From positions 868,001-932,000 of the forward strand of contig NC_064650.1 in NCBI RefSeq assembly GCF_001723175.1: 64,000 nucleotides of DNA, in the 5' to 3' direction. Made by a program: the position numbers and the translations under genes. Positions within the stretch are counted from its first letter, which is position 1. The number at the start of each line of letters is the position of its first letter. Below are positions 46,872-57,450 of the stretch, piece by piece. This DNA comes from Penicillium oxalicum (lineage: Eukaryota; Ascomycota; Eurotiomycetes; Eurotiales; Aspergillaceae). The notes beneath the pieces were generated by a model, which saw nothing but the letters and a program-made list of their open reading frames with translations, did no database searches and was not told where the DNA came from.

Positions 46872-48512
46872 CTAACCGAGTGAAGAACGGTCAAATTCGA
46901 GCCATTTTGAAATCTCGAATCCTATGGTCTCAATCCACCCGGGAGGAGACGCGTATTGATTGCGTAGACGCTGGGCGAAATATGCTTCGTTAGCGCGTTC
47001 CCACTGCTTCAATTCCCACTGGTCCTTGAAGGCTCGCCACAGCCCTAAATAAAGCAAAGCTGCGTACACGATCCAGATAGTATTTGCAGGATTGACTATG
47101 TTCAAGAACCTCGATACCACGGGGAGAATAATGTTTGTGAGCACTTTCAAAGCCCAGGACGCGAAATCCCTGCTTGGGAAAGAGGAAACAGAAATGGTAT
47201 CACCGTGAGATACAATTTCCTGAGGCCATGAGCCAGGCATCTGGTCCAGCGCGGTGGCCGATCTTGTAAAAGATCGGGGCAGATCACCAACAGACAGTGA
47301 CCGTGGTCTCCCTCTTGCGGCGGACGCACCGCCGGCAAGCGCCTGCAGTGATGTAGTGACATTGTGTTCCAGCCGCATTGATGTGTCAACAAATTCGTCG
47401 TCCTCTGAGTTGCGAATGAGGGGGTCGTCCGCGGAGGGCACCTGTTGACTCGGTATGGAGTTCGAACCACACTCCTCAGCACCGCTGTCGGATTTAAAAG
47501 ACATAATATCACCAGAATCATCGAGCTGGGACAGAGTGAGGCCGCCCTGAGTCTCTGGTATTGGCGGTGCCGGTGGGATCGGTGAGGTCAAGTTTGTATC
47601 TGATTTATCCATGGCCTCGCTGTGACTTTTGGTCCGGCCGAAGTCGGATCGATTCTCTTCTGGCGGTACACTCTCATAGGCTGAGTCACAAATGGTTTCG
47701 AAATCCGTCTCGGAGATTTCTTGTGAAAGGAGGCGATAATCATCCCCACCCGAGGAATGGTACTCACCTCCGGTGTCACTCTGGCTGTCTTCGCCAAAAT
47801 CACTGTCGACTAGTGTGGCGTCCTTGCGGTGATCGATACGAGCCCCTAAATCTCGAATCAGCTCGTTGCACTCGTCGTGGAAATTCTCTACTGTAGTGTT
47901 GAACTCCGATGTCATTTTCCAGAGGCTTGTAGCTCGTTCGTTCTCTTGGCGCCTGTAGTTCTCGAGGGTGTTGACGAGCTCATTCCAATCATCGTAGTTC
48001 TGTTGGAAGAATGCACTGTATGTTTCAACAGCTTGAAACCCAGCCGTGAGAGATTCCTCTAAGAGCTGCGCTCGTTGTACTAGCATCTCCACTTCCAGAT
48101 CGAAATCTTTCTCTTTGGAAGCCGCCCTCGCTGTAATTCTAGCGTTGGCTCCTTTCAACTTTTCATTCTCTGTAGCCATCAGCCCTATGAAATATTCGTT
48201 GCGCTCGGCAGCAATTGCCGACTGTGATAAGGCTTGCTGTAAATTGGCGGCCTTTTTCTCGGCTTCATATGCGCGTGTCTCCGTTTTGGCTATGACCATC
48301 TCAGCTTCGTCCAGCCGAGCGATCAGATCATCGTTCTGCCATTTTAATTTGTTGGCTAATATGTTTGCGGCATCACACTGGGCTGCTTGGTTGTCAAGCG
48401 ATTGCTGGATTTCCAAGCGCGGTATTTGTCTCAAAAGATTGAGAGTCTGCTGTGCTTTTAGAGCATCAGCTCGCTTGCTGCGCTTTGTCTTGTCGTTCTG
48501 TGAGGAATGCAT
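46872..48512 (-). CDS. Coiled-coil protein with C-terminal membrane helix, 546 aa
   Basis: Single exon. The ATG at 48512 (MHSSQNDKTKRSKRADAL) is the first true ATG; the longer open frame upstream has none. Residues about 20-250 are a long coiled coil (QQTLNLLRQIPRLEIQQSLD, EAEMVIAKTETRAYEAEKKA). An acidic Ser-rich middle region follows, then a hydrophobic segment near the C-terminus (NTIWIVYAALLYLGLW) before an Arg/Trp-rich cap. I do not recognise the family. The layout resembles tethering or tail-anchored organelle proteins and spindle- or septum-associated coiled coils; this is a weak inference. Confidence 0.6.
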   Translation of the reverse strand: MHSSQNDKTKRSKRADALKAQQTLNLLRQIPRLEIQQSLDNQAAQCDAANILANKLKWQNDDLIARLDEAEMVIAKTETRAYEAEKKAANLQQALSQSAIAAERNEYFIGLMATENEKLKGANARITARAASKEKDFDLEVEMLVQRAQLLEESLTAGFQAVETYSAFFQQNYDDWNELVNTLENYRRQENERATSLWKMTSEFNTTVENFHDECNELIRDLGARIDHRKDATLVDSDFGEDSQSDTGGEYHSSGGDDYRLLSQEISETDFETICDSAYESVPPEENRSDFGRTKSHSEAMDKSDTNLTSPIPPAPPIPETQGGLTLSQLDDSGDIMSFKSDSGAEECGSNSIPSQQVPSADDPLIRNSEDDEFVDTSMRLEHNVTTSLQALAGGASAARGRPRSLSVGDLPRSFTRSATALDQMPGSWPQEIVSHGDTISVSSFPSRDFASWALKVLTNIILPVVSRFLNIVNPANTIWIVYAALLYLGLWRAFKDQWELKQWERANEAYFAQRLRNQYASPPGWIETIGFEISKWLEFDRSSLG

Positions 48513-49118
48513 GGTATAGTCAAGGGAGGCATGGACGAAGCACCCAGTGACGACTTGAAGATGCCTTCGACGAGCAGTCTTTTCGAAAATCAAATTTGAT
48601 CCGTCTGTAAAGAGCGCCCAATGTTTATATGAATTCAAGAGATGTCCTGATTGTAGATAGTTTTAGTCGTCTCTTATCGCTTTTCAGCATCACGGCACTT
48701 GAAACGGGAAATTGATGGAAATAGTAACATGGATCCTCGAGCCCTATGGCTCTTTGTTTCAATGCCATTGTTCGTAAAGGAACGCCGAATACTACTCTGC
48801 TTTGTTTGAAGCCCTTTGACAATCGACCACTTCAAAGATATTGCTAATTATTCTCAACTTCAACAAAGAATATACCAGCCTAGTTCGAATAGTATGTAGT
48901 ACTCTATAGAATCAGATAAAGCTTCTCGTAGACGACGATTGACGCAATGGATACAGACAATGAATTGCTTGCTATACACTGCCCAGACACTGCGTAATCA
49001 AGAAGTCTGCCATGAATAACATTTCTTGTATGTTATCGAAGACAAACCGCCAATTAGAAGTCCTGAAGTCCATGCGGACAGGCTCAACTCAAATTGTGAA
49101 ATTTCTATAGAAACTCGG
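48513..49118. other. Intergenic, no gene seen
   Basis: Upstream region of the coiled-coil gene; no supported feature. Confidence 0.45.
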
Positions 49119-49614
49119 TCAGCGTATTCTATCATGGCACTGCAGCCTTTGTGGCATTTCTCTCGACTCCGGTGCCCTGTACACATTAGGCCCCCTGTTC
49201 ATTTGATAGAAGATTAATGCCACGCAAAAGATATTTGGTGAGATAGATCCGAAAAAGTCAACCTCTGCCCTCATAGGGCACTTGTCGCCACGCATCAAGA
49301 AGGGGTTGGTCTCACCCTCTAAGCGCTCAATCTTTATCGTGCTCAGCCGCTTTTTGAGGGTGTTCCAGATTTCACGGTGATACAAGCTCAGCTAGTCGGT
49401 TATGAAATTCGATGTCAGATACCTGACCATGCAGATTGCCCAGCCCTTTTCTATAAATAATGTTTCCCAAGAAGGCTTGAACTGGCCACGAAAGGTTCCC
49501 AATGAGCTTGAGATACATCACGTCGGGTAGTTCTGTGTCCATCTTTCTTGGCCTTGTCATATGCAAGAGAAATAGGTCTATGAGTAAAGCCTGATCACTG
49601 CAAATGTGAAGCAC
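49119..49614 (-). pseudogene. GST-like (metaxin-type) C-terminal relic
   Basis: Two minus-strand frames join by a one-base shift near 49380. The first reads YLKLIGNLSWPVQAFLGN and KGLGNLHGQ. The second reads REIWNTLKKRL, then NPFLMRGDKCPMRAEVDFFG. These resemble the C-terminal helical domain of fungal glutathione S-transferase-like proteins ('LHGQGTGR', then 'EIW..L', then 'PF.lGg..Pt.AD..lFG'). There is no N-terminal thioredoxin-fold half and several conserved positions are altered. It is probably a decayed fragment. The call is by pattern only. Confidence 0.45.
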
Positions 49615-49944
49615 CGTATCTGATCAGTTTACAATCAAGACGGGCTATCCTCGACTAGTCCCCTCGTGCAAATGGACGTGGACCTAACGGCCCGTAACCT
49701 AGTCTGGGGCCTCTTCCATGGAACCCAAGATATATCTGGAGCCCAGAAGGTTACTTCGTTCAATTCGTCGCTGATATGAGTACACGAATATAAATAAATC
49801 ACTGGGTATCAAATTTGCCATTTTCGAAAAGATTACTCTATAAAGCTCGAGAATCTACAGGTGCAGACAACATCCCTAGTGCAAAAGCAAGCGCAACCTT
49901 CAAAATCACTTGACAATGATCGCACGAACTGGCAAAAGATACGC
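49615..49944. other. Intergenic, no gene seen
   Basis: Between the GST-like relic and sps19; no supported feature. Confidence 0.45.
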
Positions 49945-51242
49945 TCAAAGCTTTGAGCTCGCCTTCTTGCCCGTCACGTTGGCAATTTCTTGACCAGAGA
50001 GAAGGATGTCGGGGTATTGGACCTTGCCGTTGCCCGCCGAACCAGCGGACATCCGCCAGCTGGCACCATCCACTTTGGATATGTTAGTGTACATTTCATT
50101 GCCACTTGACGTATAGTCTGATCTCAGTGATGCATCTCAGATCACTTACCAACCAAAGTCTGTCCTGTGACATAACTGCCAGTATCGGAGAAGAGGTAGA
50201 TGGTCGCGTCGGCAATATCACGAACGTGTCCAACACGACCCAGCGGCTGTGCCTTGGTGTAGGCCGCCTTGGTATCAGATGGGAGGAGACGGTCCAAGCC
50301 CTGGTAATCTTGTTAGCGTCTGGCTGTCCCATGTTTTTGCAATCTTCCGAGTGGGGTCTCACCTCTGTGGAACCGATAGGACCGGGAGCAATAATGTTTG
50401 AAGTCATGCCCCGAGGTCCATACTCGATGGCAACGGTATTAGACAGAGCGTCGATACCAGCCTTGGCGACGGAAACGTGTGCCTGGAACGGTGTGCCCCG
50501 ATAGTGAAGGGTGGCACTGACGAAGATGATTCTACCACCCGTACCACCAGGGGCTGGCTTGACTATCCCAATCTGTTAGAGCCCGGTGCCGATGGAATAG
50601 AATTAGGTCCCTGGATTTCGGGGCAACTCACGGGTCTCTGAATCAATGCGATGCTTGCCGCCGGACTCGATCAGGTGAGGTAGAGTGGCCTTCAGCGTGT
50701 TATAAGAGCCGATCACGTCAATATCCATGACTGACTTGAATGCGTTCACTGAAAGCTGCTCGATCGAGGCAAGAAAGTTGCCCGCAGCGCCAGCACTACG
50801 GGGAGCCCCATGTTAGCATGAAACCAGCGGTGTCAAACCGACGTCTTGCAGGACAATCATACATCACAAAGTCAATGCCACCGAGCTCTTTCACACAGCG
50901 ATCAACTGCCTTCTTCAGGTCATCGTACTTGCGAACATCAACAGCACCGATGCCGATGACCTTGGCTCCGGAGCGTGCCGTGGCAATATCTTTGGCTGCA
51001 CGTTCGGTCTTTTCGACATTGCGACCGATGATGCAGGCATTGGCACCAAGATGAACTAGAGCACGCACTTGGGCACTGCAAATAGTTCCTGCACCTCCTG
51101 TGCAAAAGACAACCTTGTTGGCTGATGAGAGGCGTCAGTCATACCGTGGCAGATGGAATTGCTGTACTGAATCAAAGGTGTCTTTACCAAAGATACCGTC
51201 TTTCCAGGTATCGCTCATATAATCTGTCTTCGCGAGAGACAT
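49945..51242 (-). CDS. sps19: Peroxisomal 2,4-dienoyl-CoA reductase Sps19, 318 aa
   Basis: Exons complement(49945..50072, 50150..50300, 50363..50562, 50632..50795, 50863..51121, 51188..51242), five introns of 62-77 nt, all in phase. This is a short-chain dehydrogenase with NADP-binding TGGAGTIC at about 25 and NACIIGR, then AGAAGNFLA and catalytic-region IIFVSATLHYRG with the active-site lysine in HVSVAKAG. The C-terminus KASSKL is a canonical PTS1. It reduces 2,4-dienoyl-CoA formed during beta-oxidation of polyunsaturated fatty acids in peroxisomes. The length is normal. Intron 3 uses the acceptor TAG at 50563-50565, chosen to keep TLKPAPGGTGG in frame. Confidence 0.93.
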
Positions 51243-52082
51243 GGTGAGAAGTAGCAAGAAGCGAGTTGAAAGATAATGTATGGGTGAGCGTTGCGTAGGT
51301 TTTTTAAAGGTTCAAAGGCAAGGTCTGGATCGACGGGCGAGCTGGTGGTTTCGTGGACGATGCGGAGGTTAACTTTCCCCGTTGCCTGTTCCCCACGCCG
51401 TTGAGGACTTAAGCCTCGGCTCGGTCGGCAGGGAAGAGTTATCCACCCAGTTTGAATTCAAGCCGGCAGCTCCCTGCCGGAAAAATGGTCAGTATGGTGG
51501 TAAGTGAACTCGGTCAAGGGCGAACACATGTCGGAATCCTGCCGGAAGACGAATTATGCACTACCGGAATCGATCCTGCCGCCGATTGCCTTCCCGCGGA
51601 TTCTCCTGAAGGACCCAGTCACCAAGTTGTACCATCTACACAAAGGACCAGTTGCGGAGCGTTGGAAAATCAATGCAATTCGAAGCTTCCAAATCAATTC
51701 AAATGCAGGCGCCATAATCACGCTGATTTAAACCCCGATAAGCAGTTCCCGATACCCTTTCCAAGAAAATTCGCAGAAATTTCTTTGTTTTGAAGTCCCA
51801 GAATCCCTGCTTCTCGAGCTACAAGGTGCGATGTAAAGGAAAGTAAGATCCTGGTTGCCTGTACTTGGATCTAACGCCATTGATTGGATGACGCGTGCAC
51901 GTCACCACCAGCACCATAACCTCGACCGAGCCACATCCACTACACTGCTCTTTCATTAACTCCAACTCACCGCTGTCTAGCCACCGACCACGACAAGCCA
52001 TCGCCAGGCCCTTGAGTCTGTGTGCTCTGTATCCAGCTCACTCTGCTCTCGGAATTTGACACAAGAGTCTCCCATTGACGTC
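51243..52082. other. Divergent promoter region of sps19 and atg33
   Basis: About 840 bp. No gene seen, although open plus-strand frames at 51452-51793 exist. It holds the regulatory DNA for both neighbours. Confidence 0.5.
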
Positions 52083-52717
52083 ATGGCCTGCCCCATCACG
52101 GTCTCCAAGTTCGTCGGCACCGTGTCGCTTGGCCTACTGACTGTAAGAGAAACTTTCACCATGAGCCTTCTATCTCTTGTCACAGCCGGATGCTAATCAG
52201 ATGCCATACCACAATCTAGGGTCTCTCTTACTCCACTGCGAGTATCACCATTCCCGCCCTCCAACTCCTACCCAAATCCAGCACCGCTGCCCGCTGCCTC
52301 AATGAAGTCAAGCGCCTCAGTCGCAAGCAGGCCTTGCGATTCTCCAGTCTGGCCAACACGTGTCTTCTATTCGCATACTTTGTATCACCACCCCGCCGAC
52401 AGCACCCGTTCCTGATCTGGATGTGCGTCGTGTCTACCGCTGGCGCCTACGGTGTGGATATTTTTGCCAACCGTCACCTCGGCCTGAAGAACTGGTTTTA
52501 CAGTACCATCTACGATACTACTTGTCTGTCACTCGGCGGCAATGTTGCTGCAAAGAAGGAAGAAGATCTCGTCGTTGTTGAGTCCGAGGACGACGTCAAT
52601 GGTGAGAGCGTTCGGTTGGAAATGAAGCAGGAGCGTCGCCTGCAACGCGTTCGTACCTGGCTCACTGGGATTGCCTTCACCATGGGCGTGGTGGGTCTTT
52701 GGGGTGACAAGAAGTAA
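52083..52717 (+). CDS. atg33: Mitophagy protein Atg33-like, 185 aa
   Basis: Exons 52083..52142 and 52220..52717 (77-nt intron, phase 0). The N-terminus MACPITVSKFVGTVSLGLLTGLSYS is characteristic of fungal Atg33. Hydrophobic helices occur near the N-terminus, at about LRFSSLANTCLLFAYF, at FLIWMCVVSTAGAYG, and at the C-terminus (TWLTGIAFTMGVVGLW). Atg33 is a mitochondrial outer-membrane protein needed for mitophagy in yeast, mainly in stationary phase. The length fits the family. Confidence 0.8.
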
Positions 52718-53212
52718 AGCAAGCGCTCGTCATCCTTTGATAAACTTCGTAATTTTCTCTTTTCTCGGTCTTGATTAGGCGCCGGAGTGGACTGGGACCC
52801 CTGCCAGCCATGGTCGATCAACTAAGGGTTGTGCCCCTCGTCTAAAATGCGGCGCTTGGTCGAATGTTCGTTTGGATGGAGCAGATTAACGTAAATATGG
52901 TGTTAAGGGTAGCATTAATTTGTAAAATTATACGTTCATTCTTGTCAGATTCATCCTATCCATTGCTTTGGCATAAATTAATTGCAACGCCTAGAAACCT
53001 GCAACCTAGTGTAACTCGCCTACACTACAAGATCGAAGCACGAGCTCAGCCCCTCGCCGAGGCAACTCAACCCCCCGATGGGAGCCACAAGTGTTGCACG
53101 CGGGAGATGCATGCCCTGAAGATCGAAAATCCACCCCAGAGCGCGAGAAGGATAGGAAGTAGAAGCTTGTTTCCCAATGCTTATCGATTAAAGAACTTGA
53201 AAACAACAGACG
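52718..53212. other. Convergent 3' flanks
   Basis: Between atg33 and the mannosyltransferase gene; no gene seen. Confidence 0.5.
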
Positions 53213-54603
53213 CTATACATGATACCACCCACGCGGATCAAGAATCTGCATCTCATCGACGACGCAAAAACCACCCGCTTCCTGCCGATCTGCAGACAAA
53301 CTCGCCCACTGCGTAATCTTCCTTGAAATTGGCCTCTCTTTGAAATATGCAAAATTGGTCCAGCGACTGATTCTATTCCACCACAGTCCTTGTAGCACTG
53401 CCCGCGGCGTCAGCCAATTCAGTGTCGGGTTCACGGCGACATATGCTGCGGTTGTGTACCCGACGCGCACGCGGGGGTTCAAGTAGACTCCATGGTCTCT
53501 AGACAGTGGATTGTCTGCGTGAATCAGACAGCATTCCGATCCCTCGAGATGATGAGACGCTAGAGAGTCGGGGATACCGCGGAAACGAAGAGGCGGGCTG
53601 GCGAAGAAAGGTGCTGCAGGCATGGCAACTACAACCCCATGATTAGCGGAGCACTTGGAGATTTGGACGAGTTCCTTTTCAAAAGAGGAATGGTGAAAGA
53701 TACCCATGCCATTCCAGCAGCTTTTTACCGGTACCGGGAGCAGCTTTTTCATTGCGTGGCGTGAAGACGCATCTCGGAAGAAGGGCCAAATTGGAGTAAC
53801 AGCCTCGTGGCCGTGAGAGTCGCGGAGCGCAAATGTATCGTAATAAAACGGAGGTTTGGAAAAGTCCAGTGAGCATGCGGCGGCGTAGTCTCCGTGATTG
53901 GTATTCAGAAGCTCCAAGACATCATTGGACTGTATGATTCTCTGCTCATTAGCTTCAAATTCACTCTTTCCTGATGCCTCCACGACCCCGGCGACAGCCA
54001 CGGGGCGCTACGCACCGTAAAGACGACGTCGTTCAAGAACAATATCTTATCGAAATGAGTCCCCTGTTTTGCGAGCCTGCGCAGCGATTCAAGACTATGG
54101 TTCCGTACGCGCGACAGATATGGAATTCGTCTCAGTTCTTTCTTCCCCCGGGGTGTGACAACCCAGCCTTCACCATCTGGAGGCGCGGCAATCTCATCCG
54201 CGTGGCTCACGTAGGAGAGGGTAATATTTCGGGGCACTTTCAGTTGCTCAAGTTCCGCATCGAGCTCCACCAGAGCACCCTTGGTGTTATCATAGCTTCC
54301 GCTTTCGTAGATGCTGATGTAGATGTTCTCCGGACCCAGTTTCCAGGAGAGCTCGGTAATGGCTTTACTCAGGTGGCTTCGAAGAATGTATTCATTGTTC
54401 CAGTTGACCATCGCAATGTAGATTCTTTCCGTCCGATGAGGTCGATCCTGATAGATTGTGTCGGATTGGGAGACCAGCCGTAGAGTTAGGTGGAGCTCGG
54501 CTAGATTCCATAGTATGAACCCGAGGAGTATAGTTCGAATAATGCGATGGCGGAGCAACACACGGCGAATGGTCCGTGGATAGGATGTGAGGAGATTCTT
54601 CAT
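53213..54603 (-). CDS. CAP59/CMT1-type alpha-1,3-mannosyltransferase (GT69), 409 aa
   Basis: Exons complement(53213..53628, 53704..53929, 54016..54603). It is a type II membrane protein with an N-terminal anchor (IIRTILLGFILWNLAEL). The family's conserved blocks are present: RIYIAMVNWNNEYIL, NIYISIYESGSYDNTKGAL, ILFLNDVVFT followed across the junction by SNDVLELLNTNHGDY, CSLDFSKPPFYYDTFALRD, and LRFRGIPDSLA with EGSECCLIHADNP. Family members are Golgi mannosyltransferases that build glycans or capsule-type polysaccharides. The start is the only ATG before the anchor. Confidence 0.87.
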
Positions 54604-55306
54604 TGAGATCAAAAGAATGGACGTCGCAAGCGCGACAAGTGAGAGGAGTACTTAGCTTGGAAAGCTCGGAGGAGATAGAGTCGAAATCAACTGCATTTTG
54701 GAGTCAATAAACTCAACGAGGGGGAGAGGTTGGCTGGGATGAAGAAAGCCAGGAGAGAGACTGAAAATGCGGATCCATTTTGCCTAGAAAATACCTAGAA
54801 TTCCAAGGTTTCAATAGACTGGCGATGTCGAGGGGGCACATCCTATTCCTTCAAAGGGGGTGGCAGAGCGTCAACTTTTGCTTCTCCCTTTTTTTTTTTT
54901 CTCCTGTCGTGTTTGATTTGTGACTCCGACTTGTTTCTTTCTTTTTTGAACAGGTTCTTTCATAGTTCCTCACACTCGAGGGAGAGAGATCTCTCCCTAC
55001 CCTAAGATACCAGATCTGATCTACATAACAAGGGCGTAACGGGAATCCGGGGAAGTCCAGAGCTCAGCCGAACAGCTGTGGATCGGCCAGTGGCAGCATC
55101 TCCCGATCTACGCCTGCGAGGCGATGGGCAACGGTTTTGGGACAACTAAAACCGATTGGCTCACGGGCAGAAAAAAAGGTAGTCAAATAATTAGTTGAGT
55201 CTATAATGAGGTTCAAAAAGGCTGGAGCACGAGGGGATCTCGACCAGATCATCACATCAAGGGCGGCGGCCCTTTCGTCAAGAGGGGAGACACGCTTGCC
55301 GCGTCA
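54604..55306. other. Mannosyltransferase promoter region
   Basis: About 700 bp with T runs (about 54889 and 54940) and a GAGAGAGATCTCTCC dyad at about 54981-54995. No gene seen. Confidence 0.5.
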
Positions 55307-56101
55307 TCACAGCGCGTGGAGAAGCGCCGTCAAGGCCGTTCCAACGGTCGCAAGAAGCAGCATCGTGTTCTTTCTTGGTGCTGCACCCGTGGCACTTGGC
55401 GATGCGGTCGATGAGTCGGTACTGGTGCCATTGACCCAGGGCTGTGCCGGTAGAGTGTCGGAGCTCTCTTCGATCTCGGCGACGCTGAGAAGTTTATTCT
55501 CCAGGGACGCGCAATCCACCCGCTCGTCGCTCTCGGGGATACTGTTCGTCACCGCAATGGGGAGATCAAACACAGTGTAGTAGTTTGTGCCATTCCAACG
55601 GAAGGACTGGTGCATGGAGATGTTGTACGCGCCCCGAGCAGAATCGTCCTTGCCAGTACCGTCGCCGACCAGACACTTGGGCCATATCCAGTTGACGTGC
55701 TTCACGGTGGATGACGGTTCCAGGTCCAGCACACGGCCGACGTAACCGGTGGTATTATCGGCAGGTTTGGTGCCGTTGGAGATGGTGAAGTTGTGCGACA
55801 GAGTCTCCGAGGTCAAGAACAAAGTGATACTGTGAAACAGCGTCGGCCCGTCCTTGGGCTGGGTGTAAGGAGGCCATGGAAGCTTGCCATTTCCCGAAAC
55901 GTCAATGGCAACCTGGAGGTTCTCTAGAGAAGAACTCAGCGTCTTCGCGTTAGTCTTTTCGGGGCGAAGTCGAAGAGCAACTCATGCTCAGGCAGGATGG
56001 ATTTGCTTACGTCCTCCCAGAGGCGTGTTTGGCTGTGGGGCGTCGACGATGGCGAGGCCGGGCGTGTAGACTTGCCCGTTGACGATCGTGAATCCGCCCA
56101 T
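55307..56101 (-). CDS. Fungal GPI-type glycoprotein, 235 aa
   Basis: Exons complement(55307..55923, 56011..56101), 87-nt intron. The N-terminus is MGGFTIVNGQVYTPGLAIVDAP, followed by a beta-rich domain (LQVAIDVSGNGKLPWPPY, HSITLFLTSETLSHNFTI) with several N-glycosylation sites (NFT, NGT, NTT, NIS). A Ser/Thr-rich stretch and a C-terminal hydrophobic tail (NTMLLLATVGTALTALLHAL) follow, typical of a GPI-attachment signal. Oddly, there is no classical N-terminal signal peptide, so a further 5' exon may be missing or the tail may instead be a tail anchor. The family is conserved in filamentous fungi but not functionally named by me. Confidence 0.65.
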
Positions 56102-57450
56102 GACGAAGTAAATCGAGATCAATGTGTGGTGCGTATGTGTGTGGGGGTGTCCAGGAGTGCTTCTACAGCTACAAAAGTAAGACAGCGATCGATCTGGGTG
56201 TTCTTGTTCTCTGTATAAGATAAATCACCATGTGGCCCCCAATGGCCATGGGTGTGTTTTTTTTTCTCACCCCCCTGATCGCATCCATGCAAATTAAACG
56301 GCGACGCCCACGACCGGGGGACGAATCTCATTTCCGACCCTCCGCTTTCCCCTTGGCATTTTTGGTTTAATTATTTCGGTCGTTTCGGGGATGCCTAGCG
56401 CAGAGGGTGCTAGCTCAGGTCTTAGTGAGGCCCCGCATTAGACCCAGTGCATCATGATGGAGCCTAATGGCTTTCGGGTAAGCGTAAAGAGCACCGTTCA
56501 TTCGTGTGTACCTGCAGCTGAAGATGATTTGCGCAACTGTACAACCTTATGCACCATGAGATTCGCAGCCTGGGCTAAATGTACAGTACTGTACAGGTGC
56601 ATATCTAGCCGGGTTACAGATAGATACAAAATAGATGCACTGTCCATGGATAGAATCCAGAGTCTGAGATTAGTCATCCCACGTCTGGAGTTTCCGCGAG
56701 AGTCGGGTACAGTACTGGTACCTGGTTCACTGAGCTTCAACTAAACACGCCGAGGTACCGGCACCTGTCCCACTCACCCACTGCCGCCTTTCACTAACAA
56801 TTTACGCAAGTATACATGTTTCCTCGACAGTGAGAGGCCCCGATCTCGACCTCCTCCATATTATTTACATGCAACTCGTCACCATGAATGTACGCAAGAG
56901 AACAGTCCGAAATTCAGTACAGTGAATTTTTGAGCAGCGAAGTCTGGGTACTTCGAAACTGCCCCCGCCCCACATGACTCCCACGGATCTTCCCAGCCTA
57001 GTTGGATCCTCCTCCCAACCCACAAACACTCAACCACCCGATCTACCTCTTGTATGATGGGCAAAGCAAAGTCCACTGGTGCTTCGGCTCCTTGGCCCGA
57101 GGAGTACATGCTTGGAGACTTGTCAGCGCAGCGAACCGTACTTTGTGACCCTTGCCATGGGTCAGAGCGCCACGGGGTGCCATCGACGGCAGGCGAGTTC
57201 GACGTATGTTAAAGGCATTGAGGATCCTTGTCATCCTTTGGTGACAGGAGACCAAGGATCGGATTGTCATTTTTCGGCAATGCCCACTCGGCGGGGGGTC
57301 TATTACCCGTGTTCCCAGCCAGCGTGAATGGCTGCATCGTCCCCGAGATTTACAGCAATGAGAGATGATTGCATTTCTGAACGTATGCAATCATGAAGAA
57401 AGTGGCATCATCTCGATGCCTGATTCATCCCACTTGAGATGTGAGATCAA
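56102..57450. other. Intergenic with GTAC-rich dyads
   Basis: About 1.35 kb between the GPI-type gene and the kinase gene. No gene seen. It contains the palindrome at 56580-56595 and several more GTAC/GGTACC elements to about 56760. Confidence 0.5.
56580..56595. repeat. Perfect 16-bp GTAC palindrome
   Basis: TGTACAGTACTGTACA is its own reverse complement. GTACC/GTAC elements recur downstream (56705-56730, 56752-56758). Confidence 0.75.

Noticed and set aside
48510..48638. Extended N-terminus of the coiled-coil protein
   Set aside because: The longer frame has no ATG start; the first ATG is at 48512.
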